DNA of 64,000 bases from Bordetella ansorpii (GTDB lineage Bacteria; Pseudomonadota; Gammaproteobacteria; Burkholderiales; Burkholderiaceae_B): assembly GCF_900078705.1 (NCBI RefSeq), contig NZ_FKIF01000002.1:930001-994000 (forward strand), given 5' to 3'. The notes under the pieces were generated by a model. It worked only from the letters and a program-made list of their open reading frames with translations. It had not been told where the DNA came from and ran no database searches. Both the position numbers and the translations under genes were made by a program. Each line of letters starts with the position of its first letter. Position 1 is the stretch's first letter. Below are positions 51,745 through 60,552 of this stretch, one piece after another.

Positions 51745-52773
51745 ATGACGTCCGCAAAACGCCTGGTCCGCCTCGATCTGTGGCTGGACCCCATTTTCGA
51801 CAAGCTGATCGCCGAACACGCGAATGTCGCGCTGACCGTGGCGCCCGCGCGCGACGGCGATCCCGCTGCGCGGGATGCCTTGCGCCGCGCGCACGGCTAT
51901 CTGGTGACCGCCGCCAAGGACGAACTGCCGTCCAGCGGGTTCGTCACGGCCGAGCTGATCGCGCAATGCCCCGAGTTGGTCTGCGTGGCCACCACCGGGG
52001 CCGGCTATGACACGGTGGACGTGGCGGCATGCACGGCCGCCGGCATCGCGGTGGTGAACCAGGCGGGAGGCAATGCCGACTCGGTGGCGGAACATACCTA
52101 CGCGCTGCTGCTGGCCGTGCGCCGCCGCATCGTCGAATCGCATCAGCGCCTGCGCCACGACAGCGGCTTCACGCGCGAGCACCTGATGGGCCACCAGATC
52201 CGCGGCAACATCATCGGCCTCGTCGGACTGGGCCAGATCGGTTCCCGGGCGGCGCGCATCGCGCAGGGCTTCGGCATGCGCGTGCTGGCCCACGACCCCT
52301 ATCTGCCGCCGGAAAGCCTGCGCGCGCTGGGCGCCGAGCCGGTCTCCCTGGACGACCTGCTGGCGCAGTCGGACATCGTGTCGCTGCATTGCCCGCTGAG
52401 CGCCGAGACGCGCGGCATGATGGACGCAGCCGCCTTCGCCCGCATGAAACCGGGCTCGGTCTTCATCACCACCGCGCGCGGCGGCGTGCACGACGAGGCC
52501 GCGCTGTACGACGCCCTGCAAAGCGGCCATCTGGCCGGCGCGGGCCTGGACGTCTGGAAGCAGGAGCCGCCTGGCAACGACGCGCCCCTGCTGCAATTGC
52601 CCAATGTCGTGGGCACCTATCACACGGCGGGCGTCACGCACGAGGCCCGCCGCAACGTGGCGCGGTCCGCGGCCGAGCAGTTGCTGGCCATGCTGGCCGG
52701 CCAGCGTCCGCCGAATCTCGTCAACCCGCAGGCCTGGCCGGCCGCGCTGGAGCGCATCGCCCGGCTGGCATAA
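51745..52773 (+). CDS. D-2-hydroxyacid dehydrogenase (NAD-dependent)
   Basis: The 342-residue protein has the NAD motif IIGLVGLGQIGSRAARIAQ, the catalytic Arg in ITTARGGVHDE and the catalytic His in YHTAGVTHEARRN. It is a member of the D-isomer-specific family that includes glyoxylate/hydroxypyruvate reductases and phosphoglycerate dehydrogenase; specificity is not clear. GAAGGAAACGC precedes the ATG at 51745. It is followed by a Bug gene, and the matching operator copies suggest a link to the nearby hydroxy-acid oxidase. Confidence 0.92.
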   Translation: MTSAKRLVRLDLWLDPIFDKLIAEHANVALTVAPARDGDPAARDALRRAHGYLVTAAKDELPSSGFVTAELIAQCPELVCVATTGAGYDTVDVAACTAAGIAVVNQAGGNADSVAEHTYALLLAVRRRIVESHQRLRHDSGFTREHLMGHQIRGNIIGLVGLGQIGSRAARIAQGFGMRVLAHDPYLPPESLRALGAEPVSLDDLLAQSDIVSLHCPLSAETRGMMDAAAFARMKPGSVFITTARGGVHDEAALYDALQSGHLAGAGLDVWKQEPPGNDAPLLQLPNVVGTYHTAGVTHEARRNVARSAAEQLLAMLAGQRPPNLVNPQAWPAALERIARLA

Positions 52774-52811
52774 CGATACGCGGCAAAACGCCGCATCAGG
52801 AGACAACCACC

Positions 52812-53807
52812 ATGCAGCAATCCCACAAGCGCCGCACTCTGGGCCGGCTTGCCGGCGCCGCGCTGTTCTGCGCCGCCGCCGCGCTGCCCGCCGCCGGCAT
52901 GGCCGCGGACTATCCGTCGCATCCCATCAACATGATCGTGTCGTACGGTCCCGGCGGCGGCACCGATCTGGTCGCCCGCATGATGGCGCCGTTCCTGCAG
53001 AAGTACCTGGGCAACGACGCGCGCATCGTGGTGCTGAACCGCCCGGGCGCGGGCGGCGCCATCGGCTTTGGCGAAATCGCGCGCGCCACGCCCGATGGCT
53101 ACACCATCGGGTTCATCAATACGCCCAACATGCTGACCATTCCCATCGAGCGATCGGCCAATTTCACGTGGCGCAGCTTCGACCTGATCGGCAACCTGAT
53201 CGACGATCCGGATTCGTTCACGGTGCGGGAAGACAGTCCCATCAAGACGCTGGCGGACCTGGCCGAGTATGCGAAGAAGCATCCGGGCGCCGTCACCGTG
53301 GGCACCACGGGCACGGGGTCGGACGACCACCTGGCGATGCTGCGCTTCCAGGCCGCCTCGGGCACCAGGCTGAACCACGTGCCGTACAAGGGCGCGGGCG
53401 AGGTGCGCAGCGCAATGGCCAGCGGCGAGATCATGGTGGGTGCCATCAACATCGGCGAGGCGCTGCAGTACCAGAAGGGCGGCACGCCGCTGCGCATCCT
53501 GGGCCAGATGTCCAGGACGCGCTCGCCGGCGCTGCCCGACGTGCCGACTTTCAAGGAGCAGGGCTACGACTTCGAGTTGTCCTCGTTGCGCGGCCTGGCC
53601 GCGCCCAAGGGACTGCCCGACGCAGTGCGCACCAAGCTGGTGGATGCCGTGAAGAAGACCTACGACGATCCCGGGTTCCAGGCCAAGGCCCGCGAGTTGT
53701 TCGCGCCGCTGCGCTACCTGGCGCCCGCCGATTACGCCCGGGTGCTGGAGCAGGGCGAGGCCGAGTTCCGCGCGCAGTGGAAGCAGTCGCCCTGGATCGA
53801 CAAGTGA
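52812..53807 (+). CDS. Bug-family periplasmic substrate-binding protein
   Basis: The 331-residue receptor has a signal peptide with KRRTLGRLAGAALFCAAA, perhaps twin-arginine type, the loop MIVSYGPGGGTDLVARMMA and the family region HVPYKGAGEVRSAMASGEIM. It lies 38 bases after the D-2-hydroxyacid dehydrogenase gene in the same orientation. It probably captures the hydroxy or keto acid handled by that enzyme. No TctAB partner genes are near. Confidence 0.93.
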   Translation: MQQSHKRRTLGRLAGAALFCAAAALPAAGMAADYPSHPINMIVSYGPGGGTDLVARMMAPFLQKYLGNDARIVVLNRPGAGGAIGFGEIARATPDGYTIGFINTPNMLTIPIERSANFTWRSFDLIGNLIDDPDSFTVREDSPIKTLADLAEYAKKHPGAVTVGTTGTGSDDHLAMLRFQAASGTRLNHVPYKGAGEVRSAMASGEIMVGAINIGEALQYQKGGTPLRILGQMSRTRSPALPDVPTFKEQGYDFELSSLRGLAAPKGLPDAVRTKLVDAVKKTYDDPGFQAKARELFAPLRYLAPADYARVLEQGEAEFRAQWKQSPWIDK

Positions 53808-53840
53808 TTGGGGATGGCGGCGCATCCGCCATCGCGGGGA

Positions 53841-55019
53841 TTACATCGCGGCCATGGCCGGCGCAGTCTTGTTCCTGCGGTCCAGGCGCCAGCTAAGGAT
53901 CGCCACCAGCAAGCCGCTGGCCGTGACCGCCGCGGCCACCAGCGGGGTGCTGCCCAGTCCCGGGCCATGATCGATGGTCAGGCCGCCCAGCCAGGCGCCG
54001 ATGGCGTTGCCCAGGTTGAACGCGGCGATGTTGAAGGCCGAGGCCAGGTTGGGGGCGCCGCCGGCCTGCTCCAGCACGCGCATCTGCAGCGGGGGCACGG
54101 TGGCGAACGCGGCCGCGCCCAGCACGCCGACGGTGATGACGGCCAGTATCCTGTCGTGCACGGTGAAGGCGAACAGCACCAGCACCACGGCCAGGATGGC
54201 CAGGCTGCCCACCAGCGTCGGCATCAGGCGCCGGTCCGCCATGCGGCCGCCGAAGGTGTTGCCGGCCACCAGGCCCACGCCGAACAGCAGCAGGATGGGC
54301 GAGACCGCGCTTTCCGGGAAGCCCGTCAGTTGGGTCAGCAGCGGCGAGATGTAGGTGAAGGCCGTGAACACGCCGCCGAAGCCCAGCACGGTCATCAGGA
54401 AGCCCAGCATCACCTGCGGGCGGGCCAGCGCGCGCAGTTCGCCCCGCAGATTGCCTCGATGCGTGCCGCGGCTGGCCGGCACCAGGGCGGCGATGGCGAT
54501 GAAGGCCGCCACGCCGATGGCCGTCACGGCCCAGAACGTCGAGCGCCAGCCCCAGGCCTGGCCCAGCCAGGTGCCGAAGGGCACGCCCAGCACGTTGGCC
54601 AGCGTCAGGCCGGTGAACATCAAGGCGATGGCCGAGGCTTGCTTGTCGGCGCGCACCAGGCTGGTGGCGACCACCGATCCCACGCCGAAGAAGGCGCCAT
54701 GCGCCAGCGAGGTCAGCACGCGCGCGCCCATCAGCCAGCCGTAGTCGGGCGCCAGCGCACACGCCAGGTTGCCTGCGATGAAGATCACCATCAGCGCCAG
54801 CAGCAGCGTCTTGCGCGGCAGGTGGGTGGTCAGGATCGCCACGGGCGGCGCGCCCACGGTGACGCCCAGGGCGTAGCCGGTCACCAGCAGGCCGGCGCTG
54901 GACAGGGTGACGTCGAGGCTGGCCCCGACCTGGGGCAGCAGCCCCATGATGACGAATTCCGTGGTGCCGATGCCGAAGGCCCCCACGGCAAGCGCCCAAA
55001 GCGCGACGGGCATGATCAA
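53841..55019 (-). CDS. MFS efflux transporter, DHA1 type
   Basis: The 392-residue protein has about twelve hydrophobic helices. The N-terminal ALWALAVGAFGIGTTEFVIMGLLPQV and the motif-C-like LANVLGVPFGTWLGQAWGWRSTFW are typical of the AraJ/YdhP-like drug-proton antiporter branch. The substrate is unknown. It is divergent from a LysR gene with 97 bases between, so efflux is probably induced by that regulator. Confidence 0.92.
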   Translation of the reverse strand: MIMPVALWALAVGAFGIGTTEFVIMGLLPQVGASLDVTLSSAGLLVTGYALGVTVGAPPVAILTTHLPRKTLLLALMVIFIAGNLACALAPDYGWLMGARVLTSLAHGAFFGVGSVVATSLVRADKQASAIALMFTGLTLANVLGVPFGTWLGQAWGWRSTFWAVTAIGVAAFIAIAALVPASRGTHRGNLRGELRALARPQVMLGFLMTVLGFGGVFTAFTYISPLLTQLTGFPESAVSPILLLFGVGLVAGNTFGGRMADRRLMPTLVGSLAILAVVLVLFAFTVHDRILAVITVGVLGAAAFATVPPLQMRVLEQAGGAPNLASAFNIAAFNLGNAIGAWLGGLTIDHGPGLGSTPLVAAAVTASGLLVAILSWRLDRRNKTAPAMAAM

Positions 55020-55116
55020 GACTCCAGGTAAGGGATCGAATGCCCGGCATTGTGCGCCGCGGAATCTTTGAGAAAAAGCACTCTAAAATCACAGGACTTG
55101 TGTTCTGGAGGCAAAG

Positions 55117-55998
55117 ATGGCGCTCAATTCGGATGCCTTGCGGGTTTTTCTGGCGGTGGTCGACTCCGGCAGCATGAGCGCGGCGGCCGAGTCCCTGGGA
55201 CAGACGGCCTCGGGCGTCAGCCGGGCGCTGGCGCGGCTGGAGGAGCAACTGGGCGTGACGCTGCTGACGCGCACCACGCGCCGCATGGAGCTGACCGAGG
55301 AAGGCCTGCAGTTCCAGCAGAGGGCGCGCGGCATCGTGGGCGCGCTGGACGAGGCCGAGGAGTGCATGCGCATCCGCCACCAGCAGCCGGCGGGCAAGCT
55401 GCGCGTGGATGCCTCGGCGCCGGTGATCCTGCATTGCATCGTGCCGCACGTGGCCGCTTTCCATGAGCGCTATCCCGCCATCCAGCTGGAGCTGACCAGC
55501 AACGACCGCATCGTCGATCTGGTCGAGCACCGCACCGACCTGGCGATCCGTGCCGGCCCGCTGGTGGATTCATCGCTGCATGCGCGGCCGTTCCGTCCGT
55601 CGCGGCTGTACCTGGTGGCCAGCCCTGCCTATATCGAGAAGCATGGCCGCCCGCGCAACGTGGCCGCGCTGGCCCAGCACATGAAGATCGGCTTCACGCA
55701 GCCCGAGTCGCTGAACAACTGGCCGGTGCGGCACGAGGGCGGCAACACCTATCCCATCGTGCCGGACATGGCGGCCTCCAGCGGCGAGACCATCCGTGGG
55801 CTGGCGCTGGCGGGGCTGGGCATCGCCTGCCTGTCAGCGTTCATGACGCGCGCGGATCTGGAGGCGGGGCGCCTGGTGAAGGTGCTGGATTCGGCCGACA
55901 ACGGGTACCGGCAGCCGCTGCATGCGGTGTATTACCGGAACACGCAGTTGGCGCGGCGCATTGCGTGCTTCCTGGATTTTCTGTCGGAACGGATCTAG
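55117..55998 (+). CDS. LysR-family transcriptional regulator
   Basis: The 293-residue protein has the helix-turn-helix LNSDALRVFLAVVDSGSMSAAAESLGQTASGVSRALARLEEQLG and an effector domain of the CrgA-like branch (LAIRAGPLVDSSLHARPF, LYLVASPAYIEKHGRP). It is divergent from the MFS transporter gene and probably controls it. No clear operator symmetry was found between the two. A decayed toxin-antitoxin locus follows. Confidence 0.92.
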   Translation: MALNSDALRVFLAVVDSGSMSAAAESLGQTASGVSRALARLEEQLGVTLLTRTTRRMELTEEGLQFQQRARGIVGALDEAEECMRIRHQQPAGKLRVDASAPVILHCIVPHVAAFHERYPAIQLELTSNDRIVDLVEHRTDLAIRAGPLVDSSLHARPFRPSRLYLVASPAYIEKHGRPRNVAALAQHMKIGFTQPESLNNWPVRHEGGNTYPIVPDMAASSGETIRGLALAGLGIACLSAFMTRADLEAGRLVKVLDSADNGYRQPLHAVYYRNTQLARRIACFLDFLSERI

Positions 55999-56008
55999 CG
56001 GCCGGGAC

Positions 56009-56288
56009 TCAGCGATTGAACCCGTCTTGATGCGCGATCGAGGCCAGATCGCGCGCGCCGCGCAGTCCCCGCGGGATGATGACCGCGGTCTCGGTTGGTT
56101 GGTGGCAAATGGCTATGCCCCATGGAATACGACTCGTACTCCTGGGCCGAGCAGAGGTCTTTCGGGGTGCGCCGACGGAAATGCGGTCAGCCGTTCACAG
56201 GTGGTCAGCAACTTTCGGATGAACTTGCTGGCGACCGATTCGGATGATGCGCGTGCAATGTACGACCAGATCTCCAGTAGATCGCGGT
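56009..56288 (-). pseudogene. parE-type toxin remnant with frameshift
   Basis: Minus-strand translation gives RDLLEIWSYIARASSES, then FIRKLLTTCERLTAFPSAHPERPLLGPGVRVVFHGA in pieces. One base seems to be missing, because the match continues in another frame with ICHQPTETAVII and GARDLASIAHQDGFNR to the stop at 56009. These are ParE/RelE-family signatures. The first ~15 residues are missing and the sequence is joined directly to the antitoxin frame. The toxin cannot be made as a whole protein. Confidence 0.75.
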
Positions 56289-56450
56289 CAGCTCATTCAA
56301 CATCAACTCGCGGCGAATTTTCCATTCGCGCACCGCTTCTCGGACAACTTCACTGGTCGAGGCATAGTCTCCTTCATCCACGGTCTGTTTGATGCTGGCG
56401 GCCATTTCAGGGGGCATGGTGATGGTCAGGCGTTCCAGAGTCGTGGACAT
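56205..56450 (-). pseudogene. parD-type antitoxin gene fused to toxin remnant
   Basis: The first ~57 residues (LERLTITMPPEMAASIKQTVDEGDYASTSEVVREAVREWKIRREL in parts) form a ribbon-helix-helix ParD-type domain. After MLNELTA the frame leaves the family and reads through the parE remnant in the wrong frame to SSSESC. An internal deletion has removed the antitoxin C-terminus, which normally binds the toxin. The DNA-binding part could still be made and bind the old operator. Confidence 0.72.
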
Positions 56451-56519
56451 GCGCCATCCTCTCGATAAGAGGATTCATACTTCACCATACTGATTTCTCG
56501 CCGCCGACTGAAAGGGGGG

Positions 56520-56543
56520 GGCGCCCGATCTCCACCGGGCGCC
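56520..56543 (-). terminator. Possible hairpin after the SAF oxidoreductase gene
   Basis: GGCGCCCG and CGGGCGCC pair around eight bases, 12 bases after the stop of the oxidoreductase gene on the minus strand. A run of C and then TTT follows, not a proper T-tract. It may end or stabilise the transcript. Confidence 0.35.
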
Positions 56544-56555
56544 TCCCTTGGCCGT

Positions 56556-57893
56556 TCACCCGAACGTCTGCTCCATCTCCCGCCTGAACCGCACCGCCAT
56601 CGCGTCGTCGTCGAACTCGACGTCCTCCCAGCGCACGGCCTGGCCTTCCTTCACGGCGCGCTTCAACTGCACCTTGTGCGCCAGTCCCAGCGGCAGATAG
56701 CCATCCGCCACCGACACGCGCGCCGGCACCAACTGCCCGTACACCGTATAGCCGCCTTCGCCGTCCAGCATCTGTCCGGCCTGCAGGTTGCGCTTGGCGG
56801 TGGCGACGACGTCGCCGTGCCAGCCGGCCGGCGAGCCAGTGGGCTCGCGCCGCAATCCGACGCTGGCCACGCTGATGCCCAGTTCCAGTCCGATCAGGTG
56901 ATAGGGCTTGTACATGGCCGTGTAGTTGCCGCTGGGGTCGGTGACCAGGCCGTACTCGTTGAAGCAGCGCCGCACGTAGTCGCTGTCGCCGGCCAGCGTG
57001 ACGTACACGCCCCAGCGCAAATCGCGGAACACCGGGCGTCCGTCGCGTTCCAGCGACGAGATCACCTCGACCTGGCCGCGATGATGCAGGATGCCGCCGT
57101 CCTCGCGCGGCCGCAGCACGCGCGCCAGGTCGTCCACGCCGCAAGGCGGGAAATGCAGGCCGGTGGGCGAGGGCGCCAGGCCGGTGGCGTTGGATACCGC
57201 GGCCATCTCGATGGCGCTCTTGGTGCCGTCCAGGAAGCTGTTGAACATCTGCGCGTTGAAGTCGCCCGCGGCCACCATTTCGTCGGTGAAGCCGTAGTAC
57301 GGCCATACGGTGTCGGGCGTGGACGTATGGAACTCGGGCAGGTACTTGGTGCCCTTGCCGGCGGCCACGACCTCGAAGCCGCTGGTGCGGGCCCAGTCGA
57401 CCATCTCGCAGATCAGCGCGGGCTGGTCGCCGTAGGCCAGCGAATACACGATGCCCGCTTCGCGCGCGCGCTTGGCCAGCAACGGCCCGGCCAGGGCATC
57501 GGCTTCCACGTTGACCATGATGATGTGCTTGCCATGCTCGCAGCAGGCCAGCACGTGGCGGATGCCGGCGGCCGGCTGGCCGGTGGCGTCGATGACGATC
57601 TCGACGCCGGGATCGGCAATGACCGACAGCGCATCGTCGCTGAAATACACCTTGCGGGACTTCACGGCCTCGTGGATGCTGCCCGCGTTCAGCGCGGCGG
57701 CGGGCCAGCCCACCTTGGTCAGCGCGGCGCGCGCGCGGTCGGGGGCCAGGTCGGCCACGGCCACCAGCCGGATGCCGGGCGTGCGCTGCGCCTGGCTGAG
57801 AAACATCGATCCGAACTTGCCGGCGCCGATCAGGGCCACGCGCAGCGGCTTGTCGTCGGCTTCGCGCTGCTTGAGCATGCGGTGCAGATTCAT
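56556..57893 (-). CDS. NAD(P)-dependent oxidoreductase with SAF domain
   Basis: The 445-residue protein has an N-terminal Gfo/Idh-type Rossmann domain (LRVALIGAGKFGSMFLSQAQ), a middle catalytic-like domain, and a C-terminal SAF domain (AKRNLQAGQMLDGEGGYTVYGQL). This combination occurs in oxidoreductases annotated vaguely as homoserine-dehydrogenase-like; the substrate is unknown to me. Its start overlaps the stop of the PhyH-type dioxygenase gene by 4 bases (ATGA), so the two enzymes probably act in sequence. The divergence from other window pathways suggests a separate catabolic route. Confidence 0.85.
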   Translation of the reverse strand: MNLHRMLKQREADDKPLRVALIGAGKFGSMFLSQAQRTPGIRLVAVADLAPDRARAALTKVGWPAAALNAGSIHEAVKSRKVYFSDDALSVIADPGVEIVIDATGQPAAGIRHVLACCEHGKHIIMVNVEADALAGPLLAKRAREAGIVYSLAYGDQPALICEMVDWARTSGFEVVAAGKGTKYLPEFHTSTPDTVWPYYGFTDEMVAAGDFNAQMFNSFLDGTKSAIEMAAVSNATGLAPSPTGLHFPPCGVDDLARVLRPREDGGILHHRGQVEVISSLERDGRPVFRDLRWGVYVTLAGDSDYVRRCFNEYGLVTDPSGNYTAMYKPYHLIGLELGISVASVGLRREPTGSPAGWHGDVVATAKRNLQAGQMLDGEGGYTVYGQLVPARVSVADGYLPLGLAHKVQLKRAVKEGQAVRWEDVEFDDDAMAVRFRREMEQTFG

Positions 57894-58765
57894 TGAACGG
57901 CCTCCTCGAGGGGTTCCAACGATGTGCGCGCGGCCGCCGGGGGCGTGCCGTGCTGCCAGGGCAGTTCCACAGGATAGTCCTTTCGCAGGCAGTCGTCCGG
58001 CAGGCATTCGATGGGCGCGAAATCACGGTGCGCGATCCATTCCACGCGCTTGTGCCGGCGGATGTGGTTCGAGACCGCGCACAGGCTCAGGTAGACGCTG
58101 ACGCGGTTCCACGGGCTGAGATTCGACGTGGACGCGTGCACCAGACACGAATGGAACAGCAGCATCGACCCCGCCGGCCCCTTGGGCGCGACGATGCCGC
58201 CGTCGCGCCCGCCGGCCTTGTCGACCAGCGTGCGGATATTGTCGTTGTTGATGGTCCACAGCGGATAGCTGGTGGTGGTCAGGTCGTGGCCGGCCTCCAG
58301 CACGCCCATGCGGTGGCTGCCGGGAATGAACATCAGCGGGCCATTGAACTCGTTGACCTCGTCCAGGAAGATCGCCACGTTCATGGCGCGCGGCGTGGGC
58401 ATCAGGTCGTCGTTCAGCCAGGTGCCGTAGTCCTGGTGCCATTGCCACACGTCGCCGTCGAAGGCGTTCTTGCCGTTGATCTTGAACTGGTGCATGTAGA
58501 CCTGTTCGCCGAACAACTGCTCGACCGGCCGCACCATGCGCGGATGGCGCGCCAGCCGCGCGAAGGGCCCGCTGTACAGGTGCGCGGCGAAGTTGGTGCG
58601 CACCGCGCCGCCGTGTTTCTCCCGCACATTCTCGGGGCGGTCCTGGGCGTACAGGCGGGGCACCTCGTCGGTCAGCCTGGCGATTTCCTCGGGGGAAAAC
58701 AGGGCGGGAAAGAACAGGAATCCGTCCCGGTCGAACTGTTCGAGTTGCGCTTGGCTCAGTTGCAT
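57890..58765 (-). CDS. PhyH-family Fe(II)/2-oxoglutarate dioxygenase
   Basis: The 291-residue protein has the iron-binding His-x-Asp at 110-112 (WQWHQDYGTW), a distal His210 (SCLVHAS) and Arg221 eleven residues later for 2-oxoglutarate, all as in phytanoyl-CoA/ectoine hydroxylases. It would hydroxylate or oxidatively cleave a small substrate. The start at 58765 gives MQLSQAQLEQFDRDGFLFFP, the typical PhyH N-terminus. It is the first gene of a two-gene unit with the SAF oxidoreductase. A GntR gene lies upstream in the same direction. Confidence 0.92.
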   Translation of the reverse strand: MQLSQAQLEQFDRDGFLFFPALFSPEEIARLTDEVPRLYAQDRPENVREKHGGAVRTNFAAHLYSGPFARLARHPRMVRPVEQLFGEQVYMHQFKINGKNAFDGDVWQWHQDYGTWLNDDLMPTPRAMNVAIFLDEVNEFNGPLMFIPGSHRMGVLEAGHDLTTTSYPLWTINNDNIRTLVDKAGGRDGGIVAPKGPAGSMLLFHSCLVHASTSNLSPWNRVSVYLSLCAVSNHIRRHKRVEWIAHRDFAPIECLPDDCLRKDYPVELPWQHGTPPAAARTSLEPLEEAVQ

Positions 58766-59032
58766 CGTCGTCTCCGTATGACAGGCCGGCTGGCGCCGGC
58801 TTCTGAAAGCGCCGGCACAGGGGCCGGCAGATGGGATGCTGTCTGCTGCGGGGAACTGCAAAGCTGCGATGTCGCGGTGCTGTACGGCCGGATGCCGCTT
58901 GATGGGAACTGCGGTGGTCTTGCCGCGATGCGCTGCGACCCGATGCCGTGTGGAAGTCAGTGTTGCGTGTTCAGTGGTGCTGCCGCGGCGCCATCCTTGT
59001 GGGGACGCGGCGGCGGTCTCGTTGCGTGTCCA

Positions 59033-59707
59033 TCACGCCGCCGCGCGCTGCGCCAGTCTGGGCAGCAGGCCTTCCGCGGCACGGATGGCATGATGGCGGG
59101 CCAGCGTCGCCGCGAGACCGGCGTCGCCGGCATTGATGGCCGCCACGATGGCGGCGTGTTCATCCCACAGCCCGGCGCGCACCGCCGCAGGCTTCAGCAC
59201 GGCCGACATCACGCGTTCCAGGTGGCCCCATTGCGGCTCCATCAGCGCGGCCAGCAGGCGGTTGCCCGAGGCTTCGTAGATGGCGCGGTGCAGTTGGGTA
59301 TCGGCCGCGATCAGCGCCGGCATGCGCGCGCGCCGCAAGGCCGCCAGGCCCCGCTCGACCAGCGAATCCGGCAGCGGCTCGGCCACGCCCGCGTGGATGC
59401 GTTCGGCGGCCAGCCGCGCGGCCAGCGCATCGATCTCGGCGCGAAGCTGATAGAACTCGTGCACCACCTGTGGATCGAGCGGGGCCACCTGCAAGGTGCC
59501 GCGCCCATCGGCGCGCACGGCAAGGCCGTCGCGCTCCAGCTGCGCCAGGGCCTGCAGCACGGGTTGCCGCGAGATGCCGAAACGCGCCGCCAGGTCCTCC
59601 TGGCCCAGGCGCGACCCAGGCGCCAGCGAGCCGCCGATGACGGCTTCCCGCAGTTCGAGATAGACGGTTTGCACCAGGTCTCCCGGTGCGGGCAGAGGTT
59701 TCAGCAT
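59033..59707 (-). CDS. GntR-family (FCD domain) regulator
   Basis: The 224-residue protein has an N-terminal winged helix (LREAVIGGSLAPGSRLGQEDLAARFGISRQPVLQALAQLERDGL) and an FCD ligand domain with the metal-binding Asp/His set (DTQLHRAIYEASGN, HAAIVAAI). It precedes the PhyH/SAF genes, with 267 bases between, and is their likely regulator. A perfect 15-base palindrome stands 22 bases before its own start, suggesting autoregulation. Confidence 0.9.
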   Translation of the reverse strand: MLKPLPAPGDLVQTVYLELREAVIGGSLAPGSRLGQEDLAARFGISRQPVLQALAQLERDGLAVRADGRGTLQVAPLDPQVVHEFYQLRAEIDALAARLAAERIHAGVAEPLPDSLVERGLAALRRARMPALIAADTQLHRAIYEASGNRLLAALMEPQWGHLERVMSAVLKPAAVRAGLWDEHAAIVAAINAGDAGLAATLARHHAIRAAEGLLPRLAQRAAA

Positions 59708-59728
59708 GGCGGTCCTTCGGCCGGTTTC

Positions 59729-59743
59729 TGTATTCAGAATACA
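59729..59743. promoter_or_regulatory. Palindromic operator of the GntR gene
   Basis: TGTATTC-A-GAATACA is a perfect 15-base palindrome in the promoter region of the GntR gene. Size and AT-richness fit FadR/FCD-type operators. No second copy was seen before the PhyH gene. Confidence 0.65.
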
Positions 59744-59799
59744 GAACTGGGCATGCCGCGTCACGCTGCGGCGCGTCATGCCCCGGCGCGATCGAGCGA

Positions 59800-60360
59800 T
59801 CAGCCGTCCGATGCGTACAGTTCGCCCGCCAGCACGTTGCGCCAGTTGCTCCATGTCAGGCGGGGGCGGCCGGTTTCGTGGCGGTTGTAGGGCGCGTCAT
59901 AGAGGATGTGGCGCCAGCGCGGCCGCGCGGCGCCTTCGATGCGCGGCTTGTCGTCGATCAGCAGATCGCCTTGCACCAGCGTCTTGTCGCGCGTCAGGAT
60001 CAGGCGCTCGGTGGCGGGACGCCCCAGGTGGCGTTCGATCCACTGGTATTTCTCGGCCACGCAGTTTTCGTACTGCCGCAGCGGCGACGAGCAGATGCGC
60101 ACGTCCATGCCCAGGGCTTGCAGCTCGCGGAATGCCTCGACGGCGCCGGGCACGGGCGGCAGGCTGCTGATGAAACCGGGGGCGGTGTAGAGGGCCTCGG
60201 CCTGCGCGCGCAGTTCGGGGGGATAGTCTTCCAGCAGATGGAAGGACTTGCGATTCTCGAAATCCACGGGGGCGATCTCGGGGTAGCGCTGGCGCCACGC
60301 CGCGAGAAACGCATGTTCGAAATCGGCCAGCACGCCGTCCTGGTCCAGCAATATCAGCAT
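59800..60360 (-). CDS. 5'(3')-deoxyribonucleotidase-type HAD phosphatase
   Basis: The 186-residue protein has the HAD nucleophile motif LILLDQDGVLADF, with Asp-x-Asp-Gly, the Ser of motif II in VRICSSPL, Lys in motif III (LTRDKTLV) and LLIDDKPRIEG in motif IV. It matches the NT5C family, which dephosphorylates nucleoside monophosphates. The open frame upstream has no similarity, so the start at 60360 is used. It is encoded alone, divergent from fecI. Confidence 0.88.
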   Translation of the reverse strand: MLILLDQDGVLADFEHAFLAAWRQRYPEIAPVDFENRKSFHLLEDYPPELRAQAEALYTAPGFISSLPPVPGAVEAFRELQALGMDVRICSSPLRQYENCVAEKYQWIERHLGRPATERLILTRDKTLVQGDLLIDDKPRIEGAARPRWRHILYDAPYNRHETGRPRLTWSNWRNVLAGELYASDG

Positions 60361-60465
60361 GATCGAAACCCTGGGAAGTCGTGGCGATTGTGCCACGCCG
60401 CCGAGGCGGGCACGGCTGTGAAAGTCCATTGCTGATCCGGCCCTTTAAAAAGCGCCAGCGTTTAA

Positions 60466-60486
60466 GAATGCTTATTGCTATCATTC
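60466..60486. promoter_or_regulatory. Possible Fur box before fecI
   Basis: GAATGCTTATTGCTATCATTC has GAATG/CATTC ends and an AT-rich core, resembling a Fur site. It lies 67 bases before the fecI start, where iron repression of fecIR would be expected. The match is partial. Confidence 0.45.
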
Positions 60487-60552
60487 GCCGTTTCGGCTCG
60501 TACCCGGCCGTCACCGGGCCACTGGCCCAGTCCTGACCGCCCCGAGGACGCC

